Positions 1-7,809 of a stretch of DNA of 64,000 bases are shown here, in pieces (position 1 is the first letter of the stretch; every line of letters begins with the position of its first letter). The stretch covers positions 62,001 through 126,000 of the forward strand of contig MKUZ01000008.1 of the NCBI GenBank assembly GCA_001899065.1. The letters run 5' to 3'. A program made the position numbers and the translations under genes. The notes below the pieces were generated by a model. It saw only the letters and a program-made list of their open reading frames with translations, did not search any database and had not been told where the DNA came from. This DNA is from Devosia sp. 66-22 (GTDB lineage: Bacteria; Pseudomonadota; Alphaproteobacteria; Rhizobiales; Devosiaceae).

Positions 1-315
1 ATCCTGGAAGATCATGCTGATCTCGGCGCCGCGGATGGAGCGCATCGGCTTGCCGTTGCGCTCGAGCTTTTCGATGTGAATGTCGCCGCGCTCGCTGTGA
101 TAGGTGATCGAGCCCTCCTCGATGCGGGAGAGGCGGGGCAGCAGTTGCATGATGGCCGCGGCGGTCACCGACTTGCCGCAACCGCTCTCGCCCACCACGC
201 ACAGTGTCTTGCCCTTCTTGATGTCGAAGGAGACGCCGTTCACCGCCTTGTTGCAGCGCTGGTTGGTGTAGAAGTAGGTCTTGAGGTTGCGGACGCTGAG
301 CGCGACGTCGGACAT
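1..315 (-). CDS. Peptide-type ABC transporter ATP-binding protein (OppD/DppD family), N-terminal part
   Basis: The first 105 residues are present; the gene runs off the left edge. The Walker A motif GESGCGKS is at residues 42-49 and the Q-loop (MIFQD) lies at the cut end. This is the nucleotide-binding subunit that drives import through the permeases encoded just upstream. The ATG at 313-315 follows the permease stop after 3 bp, so translation is probably coupled. A second ATPase (DppF type) is expected outside the window. The family is clear; the substrate cannot be read from this subunit. Confidence 0.92.
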   Translation of the reverse strand, partial: MSDVALSVRNLKTYFYTNQRCNKAVNGVSFDIKKGKTLCVVGESGCGKSVTAAAIMQLLPRLSRIEEGSITYHSERGDIHIEKLERNGKPMRSIRGAEISMIFQD

Positions 316-318
316 GGG

Positions 319-1254
319 TCAGCCCTGCTGGGTCGGGTCGGAGGCGTCGCGCAGACCGTCGCCGATGAAGTTCACGCTGAGCACGAACAGCGAAATGAAG
401 GTGCCGACCGGCAGCCAGAGCCACCAGTTCCGCTGCAGCACGGTGAGGTCCTGCGCGACGTTGAGGATGTTGCCCCAGGTCGGAATGGCCAGCGGCACGC
501 CGAGGCCGAGAAAGCTGAGGCCGGCTTCCTGCAGGATGAAAGCCGCCGTCGACAGAGTGATGTTGACCATCACCGGACCGAGCGCGTTGGGCAGCATGTG
601 CTTGAAGCTGATCAGCGCGCGGTTGAGGCCGAAGCTGCGCAGCGCCTGCACATATTCTTCCTCGCGCAGCGACAGCATCTGGGCGCGCACGAGGCGATAG
701 ATGCCGCACCAGCCGCCCAGGATGAAGATCGCCATGATGTTGAACAGCGACTGCCCGAGGATGGAGACCAGCACGAGCACCAGGATGATCTCGGGGAAGG
801 CCATGATGGCTTCCGAGACACGCATCGCCACCGCATCGACCCAGCCGCCCACATAGCCGGCATAGCAGCCGATGATCACGCCGATCAGGGCCGAGACAAG
901 CGCGCTGCCAAGGCCGACCAGGATCGAGATACGGCCACCATAGAGCACGCGCGCGAACACGTCGCGACCGGTTTTGTCGGTACCGAACCAGTGCTCCCAG
1001 GAGGGCGGCTTGTTGATGGCCCTGAGGTTGATCTCCGTCGGGTTCCACGGGGTCAGCAGCGGCGCCAGGATGGAGGCGAGCAGGATGATCGTAAAGATCA
1101 CAAGACCGACAACCGCGAGACGGTTGTTGAGGAATTTGCGAATGAAGCGACTGCCGGTCGCCGCTTTCAGCTGGCCGGCCTCTTCCATCCGGCGGAGCTG
1201 GTCGAACTGCCGGTCGAGGCGGCTGCGTCGGCTGACGATATCGATGAGGGCCAA
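319..1254 (-). CDS. Peptide-type ABC transporter permease (DppC/OppC family)
   Basis: This inner-membrane permease has 311 residues. It has an N-terminal helix followed by the family's periplasmic segment with HWFGTDKTGRDVF, then several hydrophobic helices and an EAA-type loop (EEYVQALRSFG...), and it ends in the usual GDGLRDASDPT. I chose the TTG at 1252-1254, preceded by GGGGGAGA; the open frame extends further upstream, but that part overlaps dppB and does not look like this family. Only 2 bp separate it from the dppB stop. It should pair with the dppB-type permease to form the channel. Confidence 0.92.
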   Translation of the reverse strand: MALIDIVSRRSRLDRQFDQLRRMEEAGQLKAATGSRFIRKFLNNRLAVVGLVIFTIILLASILAPLLTPWNPTEINLRAINKPPSWEHWFGTDKTGRDVFARVLYGGRISILVGLGSALVSALIGVIIGCYAGYVGGWVDAVAMRVSEAIMAFPEIILVLVLVSILGQSLFNIMAIFILGGWCGIYRLVRAQMLSLREEEYVQALRSFGLNRALISFKHMLPNALGPVMVNITLSTAAFILQEAGLSFLGLGVPLAIPTWGNILNVAQDLTVLQRNWWLWLPVGTFISLFVLSVNFIGDGLRDASDPTQQG

Positions 1255-1256
1255 GG

Positions 1257-2216
1257 CTATTCTCCCCCCAGCCGGACGCGCGGATCGATGATCGCGGTGA
1301 GCACGTCGATGATGAGGCTCACGACGAGCACGAGGATGACCGACAGCAGGGCGATGGTCATCACCGTGGGGAGGTCCTTGTTGCGTACCGAGAGGACGAA
1401 CAGATGGCCGAGCCCCGGCCACTGGAAGACCTGCTCGACGATCACCGAGCCGCCGATGAGGATGGGCAGGCGGAAGCCGATCAGCACGACGACGGGCGTC
1501 AGCGCGACGCGAAAGCCATGCAGAAGGTTGACGCGCCATTCCGGCAGGCCCTTGGAACGGGCTGTCTTGATGAACTCCTTGCTCAGCGTGTCGAGCATGG
1601 CGGAGCGCGCGTAGCGCATCACACCCGCCGTCATCATGATCGACAGCACCAGCGCGGGCATGACGAGATTGGGGATGTGGTCCCAATAGGTCGTGTAGCT
1701 CGGCAGCAGCCGGCCACCGACCGGGAGCCAGCCGAGATTGATGGCGAAGACGAGGATGGCGACGAGACCGAAGAAGAACTCGGGGATGGAGACGCCGATC
1801 ATGCCGGCGACGGTGAGGATATTGTCGGTGGCCGAGCCGCGCTTGAGCGCGCTCACCGTGCCGAGGATCGCGCCGAAAATGCTGGAGAGGACGAGCGCGA
1901 CGACCGAAAGTTCGAGTGTCGCGGGCAGGCGCTCCATGAGGATGCGCGAGATGGGAACGCCGCCCGTCAGGGTGCGGCCGAAATTGCCCTGCAGGACACC
2001 GCTGAACCAGATCCAGTAGCGGACCACCAGCGGCGCATCGAGGCCAAGCGCGCGGCGGAGTTCTTCGATGCGCTCGGGGTCGACCGTCTGCACCGGATTG
2101 AGCATGCGCGTGACCGCGTCACCGGGCGACAGGTCGAGGGCCAGATAGATAAGGAAGCTGATGCCGATCGCCATCGGAACGATAATCAACAGACGTCGGG
2201 CAATGTAGGTCAGCAT
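1257..2216 (-). CDS. Peptide-type ABC transporter permease (DppB/OppB family)
   Basis: At 319 residues this has the normal DppB length. The N-terminal helix and SPGD (LSPGDAV) match the family, helices follow, and the cytoplasmic EAA loop (EFIKTARSKGLPEWRV) is typical. The C-terminus carries the conserved IDPRVRLGGE-like end. It sits 74 bp downstream of the binding-protein gene and is tightly linked to the second permease, giving the order binding protein, B, C, D. The start ATG is at 2214-2216. Confidence 0.93.
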   Translation of the reverse strand: MLTYIARRLLIIVPMAIGISFLIYLALDLSPGDAVTRMLNPVQTVDPERIEELRRALGLDAPLVVRYWIWFSGVLQGNFGRTLTGGVPISRILMERLPATLELSVVALVLSSIFGAILGTVSALKRGSATDNILTVAGMIGVSIPEFFFGLVAILVFAINLGWLPVGGRLLPSYTTYWDHIPNLVMPALVLSIMMTAGVMRYARSAMLDTLSKEFIKTARSKGLPEWRVNLLHGFRVALTPVVVLIGFRLPILIGGSVIVEQVFQWPGLGHLFVLSVRNKDLPTVMTIALLSVILVLVVSLIIDVLTAIIDPRVRLGGE

Positions 2217-2247
2217 CCAGAGGTCCCGACTGCTCGGCGATGGGAGG

Positions 2248-2275
2248 GGGCGCCACAGCCACAGCCGCGGCGCCC
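2248..2275 (-). terminator. Hairpin between binding-protein and permease genes
   Basis: GGGCGCC (2248-2254) and GGCGCCC (2269-2275) form a perfect 7-bp stem with a 14-nt loop in the 74-bp gap between the binding protein and dppB. There is no T-run. Such hairpins commonly stabilise or partly terminate the message so that the binding protein is made in excess over the membrane parts. Confidence 0.45.
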
Positions 2276-2290
2276 GAGGTCACGAGAGGC

Positions 2291-3913
2291 TTACTTGTCG
2301 TACTGGTTGAACCAGACCATGCGTGTGTAGGGGATATCCAACGGCGTCATGCGCATGAAGTCCAGAGCCTTGATGGCCTCGATGTCGCTGACGACCTTGG
2401 TGACCGCGAAGTCGATGCGGTGGGCCGAAGCGTTCTTGACCATGTTCACGTCGCCGTCCGAGCTGGCCCAGGCGATGATCTGGTCGATCTTGGGCTTGCC
2501 TTCGTAGTAGTCGTCGAACGGCACGAAGGACGAGAAGTCGCCGAACTTGGCTTCCTCAACCTTGAACGGGCCAGAGCCGATCGGCTTCTGCCAGAACTCG
2601 GCCTGCTGGACGAGCGTCGGGTCGACACCTTCGAAGTACTTCATGGGGAACGGGCCCCACTGGGTGAAGGCAATCAGCGTGTTGGCGTTCGGCTTGGTGA
2701 ACTTGATCGTCACCTTGTTGCCGTCGGACGTAATGCCCGAGACGGTTTCCGCCGTGCCGGCCACATACTCGGCCGCGCCCTCGATCGAGTTGAACACGCT
2801 AGCGATCACGCCGTGCAGGTTCGGGGTCTTGAGCGAGAAGATCAGGCTCTTGGTCACGTCATCGACGGTGATGGGTTCGCCATCGTGCCACTTGGTGCCG
2901 TCACGCATGGTGAAGGTCAACGTCAGCCCGTCGTCCGACATCTCGTAGCTTTCGGCGAGATCGCCGCCGGTGATGCCATCGAGGAAGGGCTTGGAGCCCA
3001 GCATGTGCGCCCAGATGAACTTGTTGCCGGCCCAAAGGCCCAGGTTCACCCAAGGCTGCTCGAAATAGTCGAGCGGCGCGCCGTTGGTGTACAGGATCGC
3101 CTTGCCATCGGCGTCGGGCGTGACGGTCCAGTTGTGCACGTTCCAGTCATAGTTGAACTGGTCGTTGCCATAGGGCTCGCCGTGCCGATCGAGGCGGTTG
3201 CTCTCAACCGACTGCAGCTGCTGGTAGTAGAGCGGCAGGGTGAGGACGTTGGCGTTAATGTACTCGTCGATCTTCATCAACGTCGCCTTGGCGACTTCCG
3301 GATCGGTAGCGGTGTTGGAGTCGGCGATCAGCGCGTCGAGCTCGGGCGAGCCGGGGAAGCCGTCAGCACTGGCTTTGCCGGTGGCATAGTCGTTGAAGTA
3401 CTCCTGCATCACCATGGCGGCACGCGCGCCATAGGCCATGTCCCAAGTGACGACGGACTTGCCCTTGGGGTCTTCCGGGATGGAGTTGAGCGTCTTGGCG
3501 ACGTCGCCGACGATCAGATTGTAGGTGAGCGTGATGCCCACCTCCGCAAGCTGGGCCTGCAGCACCGCCATCAGGTCGGCGGTGATCTGGTCGTCATAGT
3601 AGTAGACCATGTTGAGCGCGCGGCTCGAATCCCAGCCAGCTTCGGCGAGCAGCGCCTTGGCCTTCTCGGGATCGTAGGCGTATTTGTCGAGGTTCGGACT
3701 CTTGAACGGGCCGTTCGGCAGCAGGCCGTCGGCGGGCACCGCGAAGCCGGCGAACACCGATTCCGTGATCAGGTTGCGGTCGATGGCGTAGGCGATGGCC
3801 TGACGGACGCGGACGTCCGAGAGCGGGTTGCCGTTGAGAGCCTGGGCTTGCACCACACTGCTTATGCCGGTCTGCAGAAGCAGAGCGACTGCTGCGGCCT
3901 TAAAAATCCTCAT
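2291..3913 (-). CDS. Solute-binding protein, SBP_bac_5 type, apparently circularly permuted
   Basis: This is an exported ABC binding protein of 540 residues. A signal peptide covers about 1-25, with likely cleavage after AQA. The order of the two family halves is reversed. Residues 28-265 match the part that normally starts near residue 290 in DppA-like proteins (NPLSDVRVRQAIAYAIDR, then DPEKAKALLAEAGW). Residues 268-540 match the normal mature N-terminal part (YEMSDDGLTLTFTMRDG at 323-339, TKWHDGEP at 340-347, GSGPFKVEE later). The protein ends in WFNQYDK, the segment that normally precedes NPLSDVRVRQ, so the new termini meet exactly. The old ends are joined around TPDADGKAILYTNGAP (265-280). 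The frame is intact, AGGAG precedes the ATG, and the permease genes follow. The family is certain; the permutation is read from motif order. Confidence 0.93.
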   Translation of the reverse strand: MRIFKAAAVALLLQTGISSVVQAQALNGNPLSDVRVRQAIAYAIDRNLITESVFAGFAVPADGLLPNGPFKSPNLDKYAYDPEKAKALLAEAGWDSSRALNMVYYYDDQITADLMAVLQAQLAEVGITLTYNLIVGDVAKTLNSIPEDPKGKSVVTWDMAYGARAAMVMQEYFNDYATGKASADGFPGSPELDALIADSNTATDPEVAKATLMKIDEYINANVLTLPLYYQQLQSVESNRLDRHGEPYGNDQFNYDWNVHNWTVTPDADGKAILYTNGAPLDYFEQPWVNLGLWAGNKFIWAHMLGSKPFLDGITGGDLAESYEMSDDGLTLTFTMRDGTKWHDGEPITVDDVTKSLIFSLKTPNLHGVIASVFNSIEGAAEYVAGTAETVSGITSDGNKVTIKFTKPNANTLIAFTQWGPFPMKYFEGVDPTLVQQAEFWQKPIGSGPFKVEEAKFGDFSSFVPFDDYYEGKPKIDQIIAWASSDGDVNMVKNASAHRIDFAVTKVVSDIEAIKALDFMRMTPLDIPYTRMVWFNQYDK

Positions 3914-4007
3914 TCACGTCTCCTGGGTTGCTAGTGCGCCGATATGGACATGAGAGCTTGTGTCTGGAATCCCCGTTGAGCTTCAGTCCCCTCCACTGCG
4001 ATGACGT

Positions 4008-4044
4008 GGTCCCGTCGGATAGAACTCCTGCTATCCGTCCGACC
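4008..4044 (-). terminator. Long hairpin between rraA-like gene and binding-protein gene
   Basis: CGGATAG (4016-4022) and CTATCCG (4031-4037) pair perfectly around an 8-nt loop. GGTC (4008-4011) and GACC (4041-4044) extend the arms. It lies in the 141-bp gap before the binding protein. There is no U-run, so it may be an attenuator or processing site rather than a full terminator. The transporter unit lacks its own copy of the cluster operator and may depend on read-through from the aldolase gene. Confidence 0.4.
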
Positions 4045-4054
4045 ACCCGCCATG

Positions 4055-4729
4055 TCACAGAATTCCGTGCCGATCGAAGAGGTCGACCAGGCTGTGTCCC
4101 TTGCGGATTTCGTCGCGAACGACGTTCTCCGCTGCAACCTTCTCCAGCGCCTTGCCGAGCGCCTCGCGCATAACCGCCTTGGGCACGATTACCGTGCCAT
4201 CCACGTCGCCGAAAACGAGGTCGCCGCTTTCGACGCGCACGCCGGCGATCTCGCCGGGGACATCGTACAGCATCAACTTGCCGCGATACTTGGTGTCCAT
4301 CGGATTGGTGCCCCCCGAATAGACCGGGAATCTGAGGTCGCGAATGCGGCTGGTGTCGCGCACGCTGCCATCGGTCAGGCAGCCGGCGGCGCCCAGGTAG
4401 CGGGAGCGCTCCGACAGCAGCTCGCCCCAGGGTGAAGTGCGCAGGATACCGTGGCAGCACAGCACCGCGACCTCGTCACGCTTCAGGCTGTCGACGAGCG
4501 CGATCTCGTGTTCGTAGACCTTGGTGTTCTCGTCATCGTGATAGAGCGGCATGTAGATGCCGACGCGGGCGAGCCCGCACAGCACGAGGGCAGGGTCGAC
4601 GCCCTTGATGCCGGGCGCCAGCACCTGATGGTGATAGCCGAAAGTGTCGAGAGAATCCGCAATGGCAGCGGAGTTGAGACGCGCGCGGCATTCCTGCACC
4701 AGAGCTGCGATGTCGGCGTATGCGTCCAA
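4055..4729 (-). CDS. RraA-like aldolase family protein
   Basis: This 224-residue protein has the RraA / HMG-aldolase fold signature: WGELLSERSRYLGAAGCLTD, then DGSVRD (the Arg-Asp pair that binds the pyruvate enolate and metal), FPVYSGGTNP, and GDVDGTVIVP near the C-terminus. Catalytic family members cleave 4-hydroxy-2-oxoacids to pyruvate plus an oxoacid or aldehyde. In a catabolic cluster next to a transporter an aldolase role is likelier than RNase E inhibition. The start is a TTG (4727-4729) preceded by AAGGAA. A cluster operator lies 29 bp upstream. Confidence 0.85.
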   Translation of the reverse strand: MDAYADIAALVQECRARLNSAAIADSLDTFGYHHQVLAPGIKGVDPALVLCGLARVGIYMPLYHDDENTKVYEHEIALVDSLKRDEVAVLCCHGILRTSPWGELLSERSRYLGAAGCLTDGSVRDTSRIRDLRFPVYSGGTNPMDTKYRGKLMLYDVPGEIAGVRVESGDLVFGDVDGTVIVPKAVMREALGKALEKVAAENVVRDEIRKGHSLVDLFDRHGIL

Positions 4730-4757
4730 GTCGTCGTTCCTTCAGGCTAGCTATGTC

Positions 4758-4771
4758 ATTAACATGACAAC
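4758..4771. promoter_or_regulatory. Cluster operator, site A
   Basis: ATTAACATGACAAC matches the consensus GTTA-N-YATR-N-TAAC with two changes. It also lies inside a perfect inverted repeat TGTCAT-TAAC-ATGACA (4754-4769). It sits 29 bp upstream of the RraA-like start codon. See the finding on the six-site regulon. Confidence 0.65.
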
Positions 4772-4884
4772 ATTACTGGTACGAGGTGTCAAGCGTGCAG
4801 TGTAAGGTAATTCCACAGGCTGTAAGTCCCGCAGAACATGGACTTTTTATGGTTCGATTATTGTTCGAACGCCATTCTATAGAG

Positions 4885-4899
4885 GCGGCTGGAAGCCGC
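4885..4899 (-). terminator. Short hairpin downstream of epimerase 1
   Basis: GCGGCT-GGA-AGCCGC is a perfect 6-bp stem located 35 bp past the stop of the minus-strand epimerase. On the minus strand CTCTAT follows. It is a weak terminator candidate. A second inverted repeat, GTTCGA/TCGAAC, lies at 4852-4870. Confidence 0.35.
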
Positions 4900-4933
4900 T
4901 CCATCAGGTCGGTTCAGCGATGCCCTGCTCGCG

Positions 4934-5722
4934 CTAGACGGCGAGGGACTTCGGATCATACCTGTCCGCGGAACCTGTCGGCTTCCAGCCGAGCAGTTCC
5001 TTGGCATGGCTCGTATCGCGCCAGCGGCGCGAGTTCTCCGATATCGCGTCGAAGATATCGAAGCGGATACTGTCGGGCGCCCCAAGGCACTTGTCCACCA
5101 TCTGCACGGCGTCGGCCTGAGCGAGGTAGCCGGGGAAGTGTCGCACCATTTCCGGCTTGTCGCTAGCTAGAACCGCCCCGAGGCGAATACACAATACCGA
5201 CATGCCGTACTTGTCGGAGAACAGGCGGCCGGTGTTCTCGCCGAACAGCTTTCCCACGCCATAGAAGCTGTCGGGGCGCGGCGGATCGAGATAGTCGAGC
5301 ATCTTCGCCCCGGCGGGCAGGCGATCGTACTCATTGGCGGCGAGGGCGCCATAGGGCGATCCCTCGAACCATTCGTAGCCGCACATGGTGCTGCCGGTGC
5401 TCATGAACACCACGCGCTTGACGCCCGCTTCCTGCGCGGCGCGATACATCGCGAGCGTGCCGCCGATGGTGATCTCCATCACACGGTCCCAGTCGTCATA
5501 GTCCTGCGTCTCGGCGGCCAGATGCAACACCATGTCCATGCCCTTGGAGGCACGGCGGAGCGCGTCGATGTCGCTGATGTCGGCCTGGGTGTGGGGGATC
5601 CCTGCCACCGGACGGCGGCTGAGGCCGCTGAACTCGTATCTGTCGGAGAGATCGCGGATCACGAGGCCGCCGATCAAGCCGCTTGCCCCGGTGATCAACA
5701 CCTTTGGTCTCATCGCCGTCAC
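4934..5722 (-). CDS. NAD-dependent epimerase/dehydratase (extended SDR), copy 1
   Basis: Extended SDR of 262 residues. Near the N-terminus is the Rossmann motif TGASGLIGG; LHLAAET follows, then the catalytic YGVGK. It probably acts on a sugar or nucleotide sugar as NAD-linked dehydrogenase or epimerase. I chose GTG at 5720-5722 because its product (MTAMRPKVLITGASG) lines up with the paralogue at 6915-7697 (MTAKPKVLVTGASG); an ATG lies 9 bp inside. The two copies look well over half identical. The gene is divergent from a BNR gene and has its own operator (site B). Confidence 0.9.
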   Translation of the reverse strand: MTAMRPKVLITGASGLIGGLVIRDLSDRYEFSGLSRRPVAGIPHTQADISDIDALRRASKGMDMVLHLAAETQDYDDWDRVMEITIGGTLAMYRAAQEAGVKRVVFMSTGSTMCGYEWFEGSPYGALAANEYDRLPAGAKMLDYLDPPRPDSFYGVGKLFGENTGRLFSDKYGMSVLCIRLGAVLASDKPEMVRHFPGYLAQADAVQMVDKCLGAPDSIRFDIFDAISENSRRWRDTSHAKELLGWKPTGSADRYDPKSLAV

Positions 5723-5757
5723 GTCGCCCCCCCGCTCATTGACAGATAAGATATACG

Positions 5758-5771
5758 ATTAACATAATAAC
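5758..5771. promoter_or_regulatory. Cluster operator, site B
   Basis: ATTAACATAATAAC fits GTTA-N-YATR-N-TAAC with one mismatch. It is in the divergent gap between epimerase 1 (36 bp to its start) and BNR protein 1 (65 bp to its start), so one site can serve both promoters. Confidence 0.7.
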
Positions 5772-5835
5772 ATGCTTGAAAGCGTGTCAAGCTAGGAAAT
5801 GCGGCCGGCTGTCCGGCCAATAGGAGGGGGTTCTA

Positions 5836-6918
5836 GTGAAGCGTCAGTCGTCGTTCGCCTTGTATGCAAACCCGGCGCCGCTGCTGGTGAGCCGGCAGGC
5901 GCTGTTTCCGGGGATCATCCGTCTGGCGGATTGGAGGCTGCTGGCGCTGTTCTCGATCGGCCAGGCGTTTGACGCGGCCGACATGCGCAGCTTCGTGAGC
6001 AGCAGCGACGATGACGGCCGCACCTGGTCGCCGCCGCGGCGGCTGAACGCGCACGAGGCTGTGCCGGAGGAGCAGCAGAGCTTCAAGCCGATCCAGCTGC
6101 GCGATGGGCGACTGCTCGCCACCGGCTACGTGTTCGAGCGGCCCGACGCGCTGCAGCCGATCGTCGATCCGGTGACGTCGGCTTTGCCCCGGCTGGTGCC
6201 CAAGATGTCAGTGTCCGGTGATGGCGGTGCGAGCTGGTCCGTGCCGGAAGCCATCCGGTTCGAGGGGGAGCCGCCGCTGGAAATGTCAGGTCCGGCGACG
6301 CAATTGCCGAGCGGCCGCATCATTGCGGCGACGTCGCCGTTCCATCTCGAGCGAACCGGGCACAGCGGGTGGATCGTCGCCAGCGACGATGGCGGGCGGC
6401 ACTGGTTCAAGCTGTCGGAGTTCTTTTGCGCGCCGGGCGGCGACATCCATGCCTGGGAGTGCCGCCTGGTGGCGTGGGGCGAGGGTAGGGTGGCCGTGCT
6501 CTGGTGGGCCTATGACCATACGCGCGGCGTCAACCTCAACAATCACATTGCCTTCTCCACGGATGGCGGCGAAACGTTCGGGCCGGCCGTGGATACGGGT
6601 GTTCCCGGCCAGTCCTCAAGCCTGATCCATCTCGAGGATGAGGTGCTGCTGACCATCCATGCGCAGCGCGAGCAGGACGCCGGGCTCGTGGTGCGGCGCG
6701 TCGATGTCAGCGGCGGCCGCTTCGCCGTGACCGAAGAGCTGGAACTGTTCGCCGACCGCGCGATGGGCAGCACGACCGCCGACATGAAGCAGCAGTTCGG
6801 CGATCTCAAATTCGGCCAGCCATCGCTGCTCAGGCTCAGCCACACCGAGGTCCTGGCCTATTGCTGGGCTTTCGAGGCCCATCAGTACATCATCAAGGCG
6901 TTCCGGCTGTCGCTCTAG
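5836..6918 (+). CDS. Asp-box (BNR, sialidase-fold) protein 1
   Basis: This 360-residue six-bladed propeller has Asp-box repeats such as SSDDDGRTW, SGDGGASW, ASDDGGRHW and STDGGETF. No signal peptide is visible, so it is predicted cytoplasmic. The first-strand arginine motif of true sialidases (F/Y-R-I-P) is absent; this position reads LFPGIIRL. Hence it may act on a sugar without being a sialidase. AGGAGG lies 8 bp before the GTG start (5836-5838). It is a clear paralogue of the BNR protein at 22267-23343. Its stop codon overlaps that of epimerase 2 in a shared CTAG. Confidence 0.85.
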   Translation: MKRQSSFALYANPAPLLVSRQALFPGIIRLADWRLLALFSIGQAFDAADMRSFVSSSDDDGRTWSPPRRLNAHEAVPEEQQSFKPIQLRDGRLLATGYVFERPDALQPIVDPVTSALPRLVPKMSVSGDGGASWSVPEAIRFEGEPPLEMSGPATQLPSGRIIAATSPFHLERTGHSGWIVASDDGGRHWFKLSEFFCAPGGDIHAWECRLVAWGEGRVAVLWWAYDHTRGVNLNNHIAFSTDGGETFGPAVDTGVPGQSSSLIHLEDEVLLTIHAQREQDAGLVVRRVDVSGGRFAVTEELELFADRAMGSTTADMKQQFGDLKFGQPSLLRLSHTEVLAYCWAFEAHQYIIKAFRLSL

Positions 6919-7697
6919 CCGAGCGTGTCCGGATCGAAGGTATCGGAAGAGTCCATCGGTTCCCAGCCGAGCACGCGGCGCGAGTGGTCGATGTCGCGCC
7001 AGCGCCGCGCGTTGTTCGAGACGGCGTGGAAGATGTCGTAGCGCAGGTGCATCGGCGCGCTCAGCGTCTTGTCGATGATGCTCACGAGGTCGCGGTGCGA
7101 GAGGTAGCCGGGCAATTCGCGCACGATCGTCGGCTTGTCGTCGGGCAGGACCGCGCCGACGCGGATCACGAGGACCGACATGCCGTATCTGTCCGAAAAG
7201 AGCCGGCCGGCATGTTCGCCGAACAGCTTGCCGACGCTGTAGAAATCGGCCGGGCGGGCGGGGTCTGTGTGGAGGATCATGCGCGCTTCGGCCGGCATGC
7301 GCTGCAGCTTGTTGTCGGCCAGTTGCACGTAGACCGACGCCGGATCGAACTGATAGCCCAGCATGGTGCTGCCGGCGCTGGCCAGGACGACGCGCTTGAC
7401 GCCCGCCTCCTGTGCCGCACGGAGCACGTTGAGCGTTCCGCCCATGGTGCTGCCTACAACCTTGTCCCAGTCGTCGTAGTCCTGCGTCTCGGCCGCGAGG
7501 TGCAGCACCATGTCCGTTCCGGCGCAGGCGGCGCGCACAGCATCGGCGTCAGTGATGCTGGCCTGGGTGTAGGGGATGCCGTCGAGCGGCCGGCGGCTCA
7601 GTCCGCTGAACGCATAGCGGTCGCCGAGGCGCGTGATCACGAGCTGACCGATGAGGCCGCTCGCGCCGGTGACAAGAACCTTCGGCTTGGCTGTCAT
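6915..7697 (-). CDS. NAD-dependent epimerase/dehydratase (extended SDR), copy 2
   Basis: This is a 260-residue paralogue of the 4934-5722 protein, with TGASGLIGQ, LHLAAETQDYDDWDKV and YSVGK. The open frame reaches 7844, but the ATG at 7695-7697 aligns with copy 1 and has AAGG upstream. The two copies flank BNR protein 1, which suggests a tandem duplication that kept or gained the gene between them. Each copy has its own operator. Substrates may differ: residues after GSTM diverge (CGYEWFEGSP versus LGYQFDPAS). Confidence 0.9.
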   Translation of the reverse strand: MTAKPKVLVTGASGLIGQLVITRLGDRYAFSGLSRRPLDGIPYTQASITDADAVRAACAGTDMVLHLAAETQDYDDWDKVVGSTMGGTLNVLRAAQEAGVKRVVLASAGSTMLGYQFDPASVYVQLADNKLQRMPAEARMILHTDPARPADFYSVGKLFGEHAGRLFSDRYGMSVLVIRVGAVLPDDKPTIVRELPGYLSHRDLVSIIDKTLSAPMHLRYDIFHAVSNNARRWRDIDHSRRVLGWEPMDSSDTFDPDTLG

Positions 7698-7734
7698 TTG
7701 GCGTAGCCTTGCGATTGACAGGCTTAGATATGCC

Positions 7735-7748
7735 GTTAACATAACAAC
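7735..7748. promoter_or_regulatory. Cluster operator, site C
   Basis: GTTAACATAACAAC matches GTTA-N-YATR-N-TAAC with one mismatch. It lies 38 bp before epimerase 2 and 62 bp before the divergent six-gene plus-strand operon that starts at 7810. Confidence 0.7.
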
Positions 7749-7809
7749 ATAGTCACTTGCGGAGTCAATCGACGTTCCAGTCGCTGTTCCGCTGATGCGG
7801 GGCGGTTGG

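Noticed and set aside
2291-3913. Reading the binding protein as two fused or frameshifted fragments
   Set aside because: The frame is continuous, each half occurs once, and the two halves meet exactly at the normal internal boundary, which fits permutation better than a random fusion.
2240-3934. A 564-residue plus-strand frame opposite the binding protein
   Set aside because: Composition is that of an antisense shadow, while the minus strand encodes recognisable binding-protein motifs with a signal peptide.
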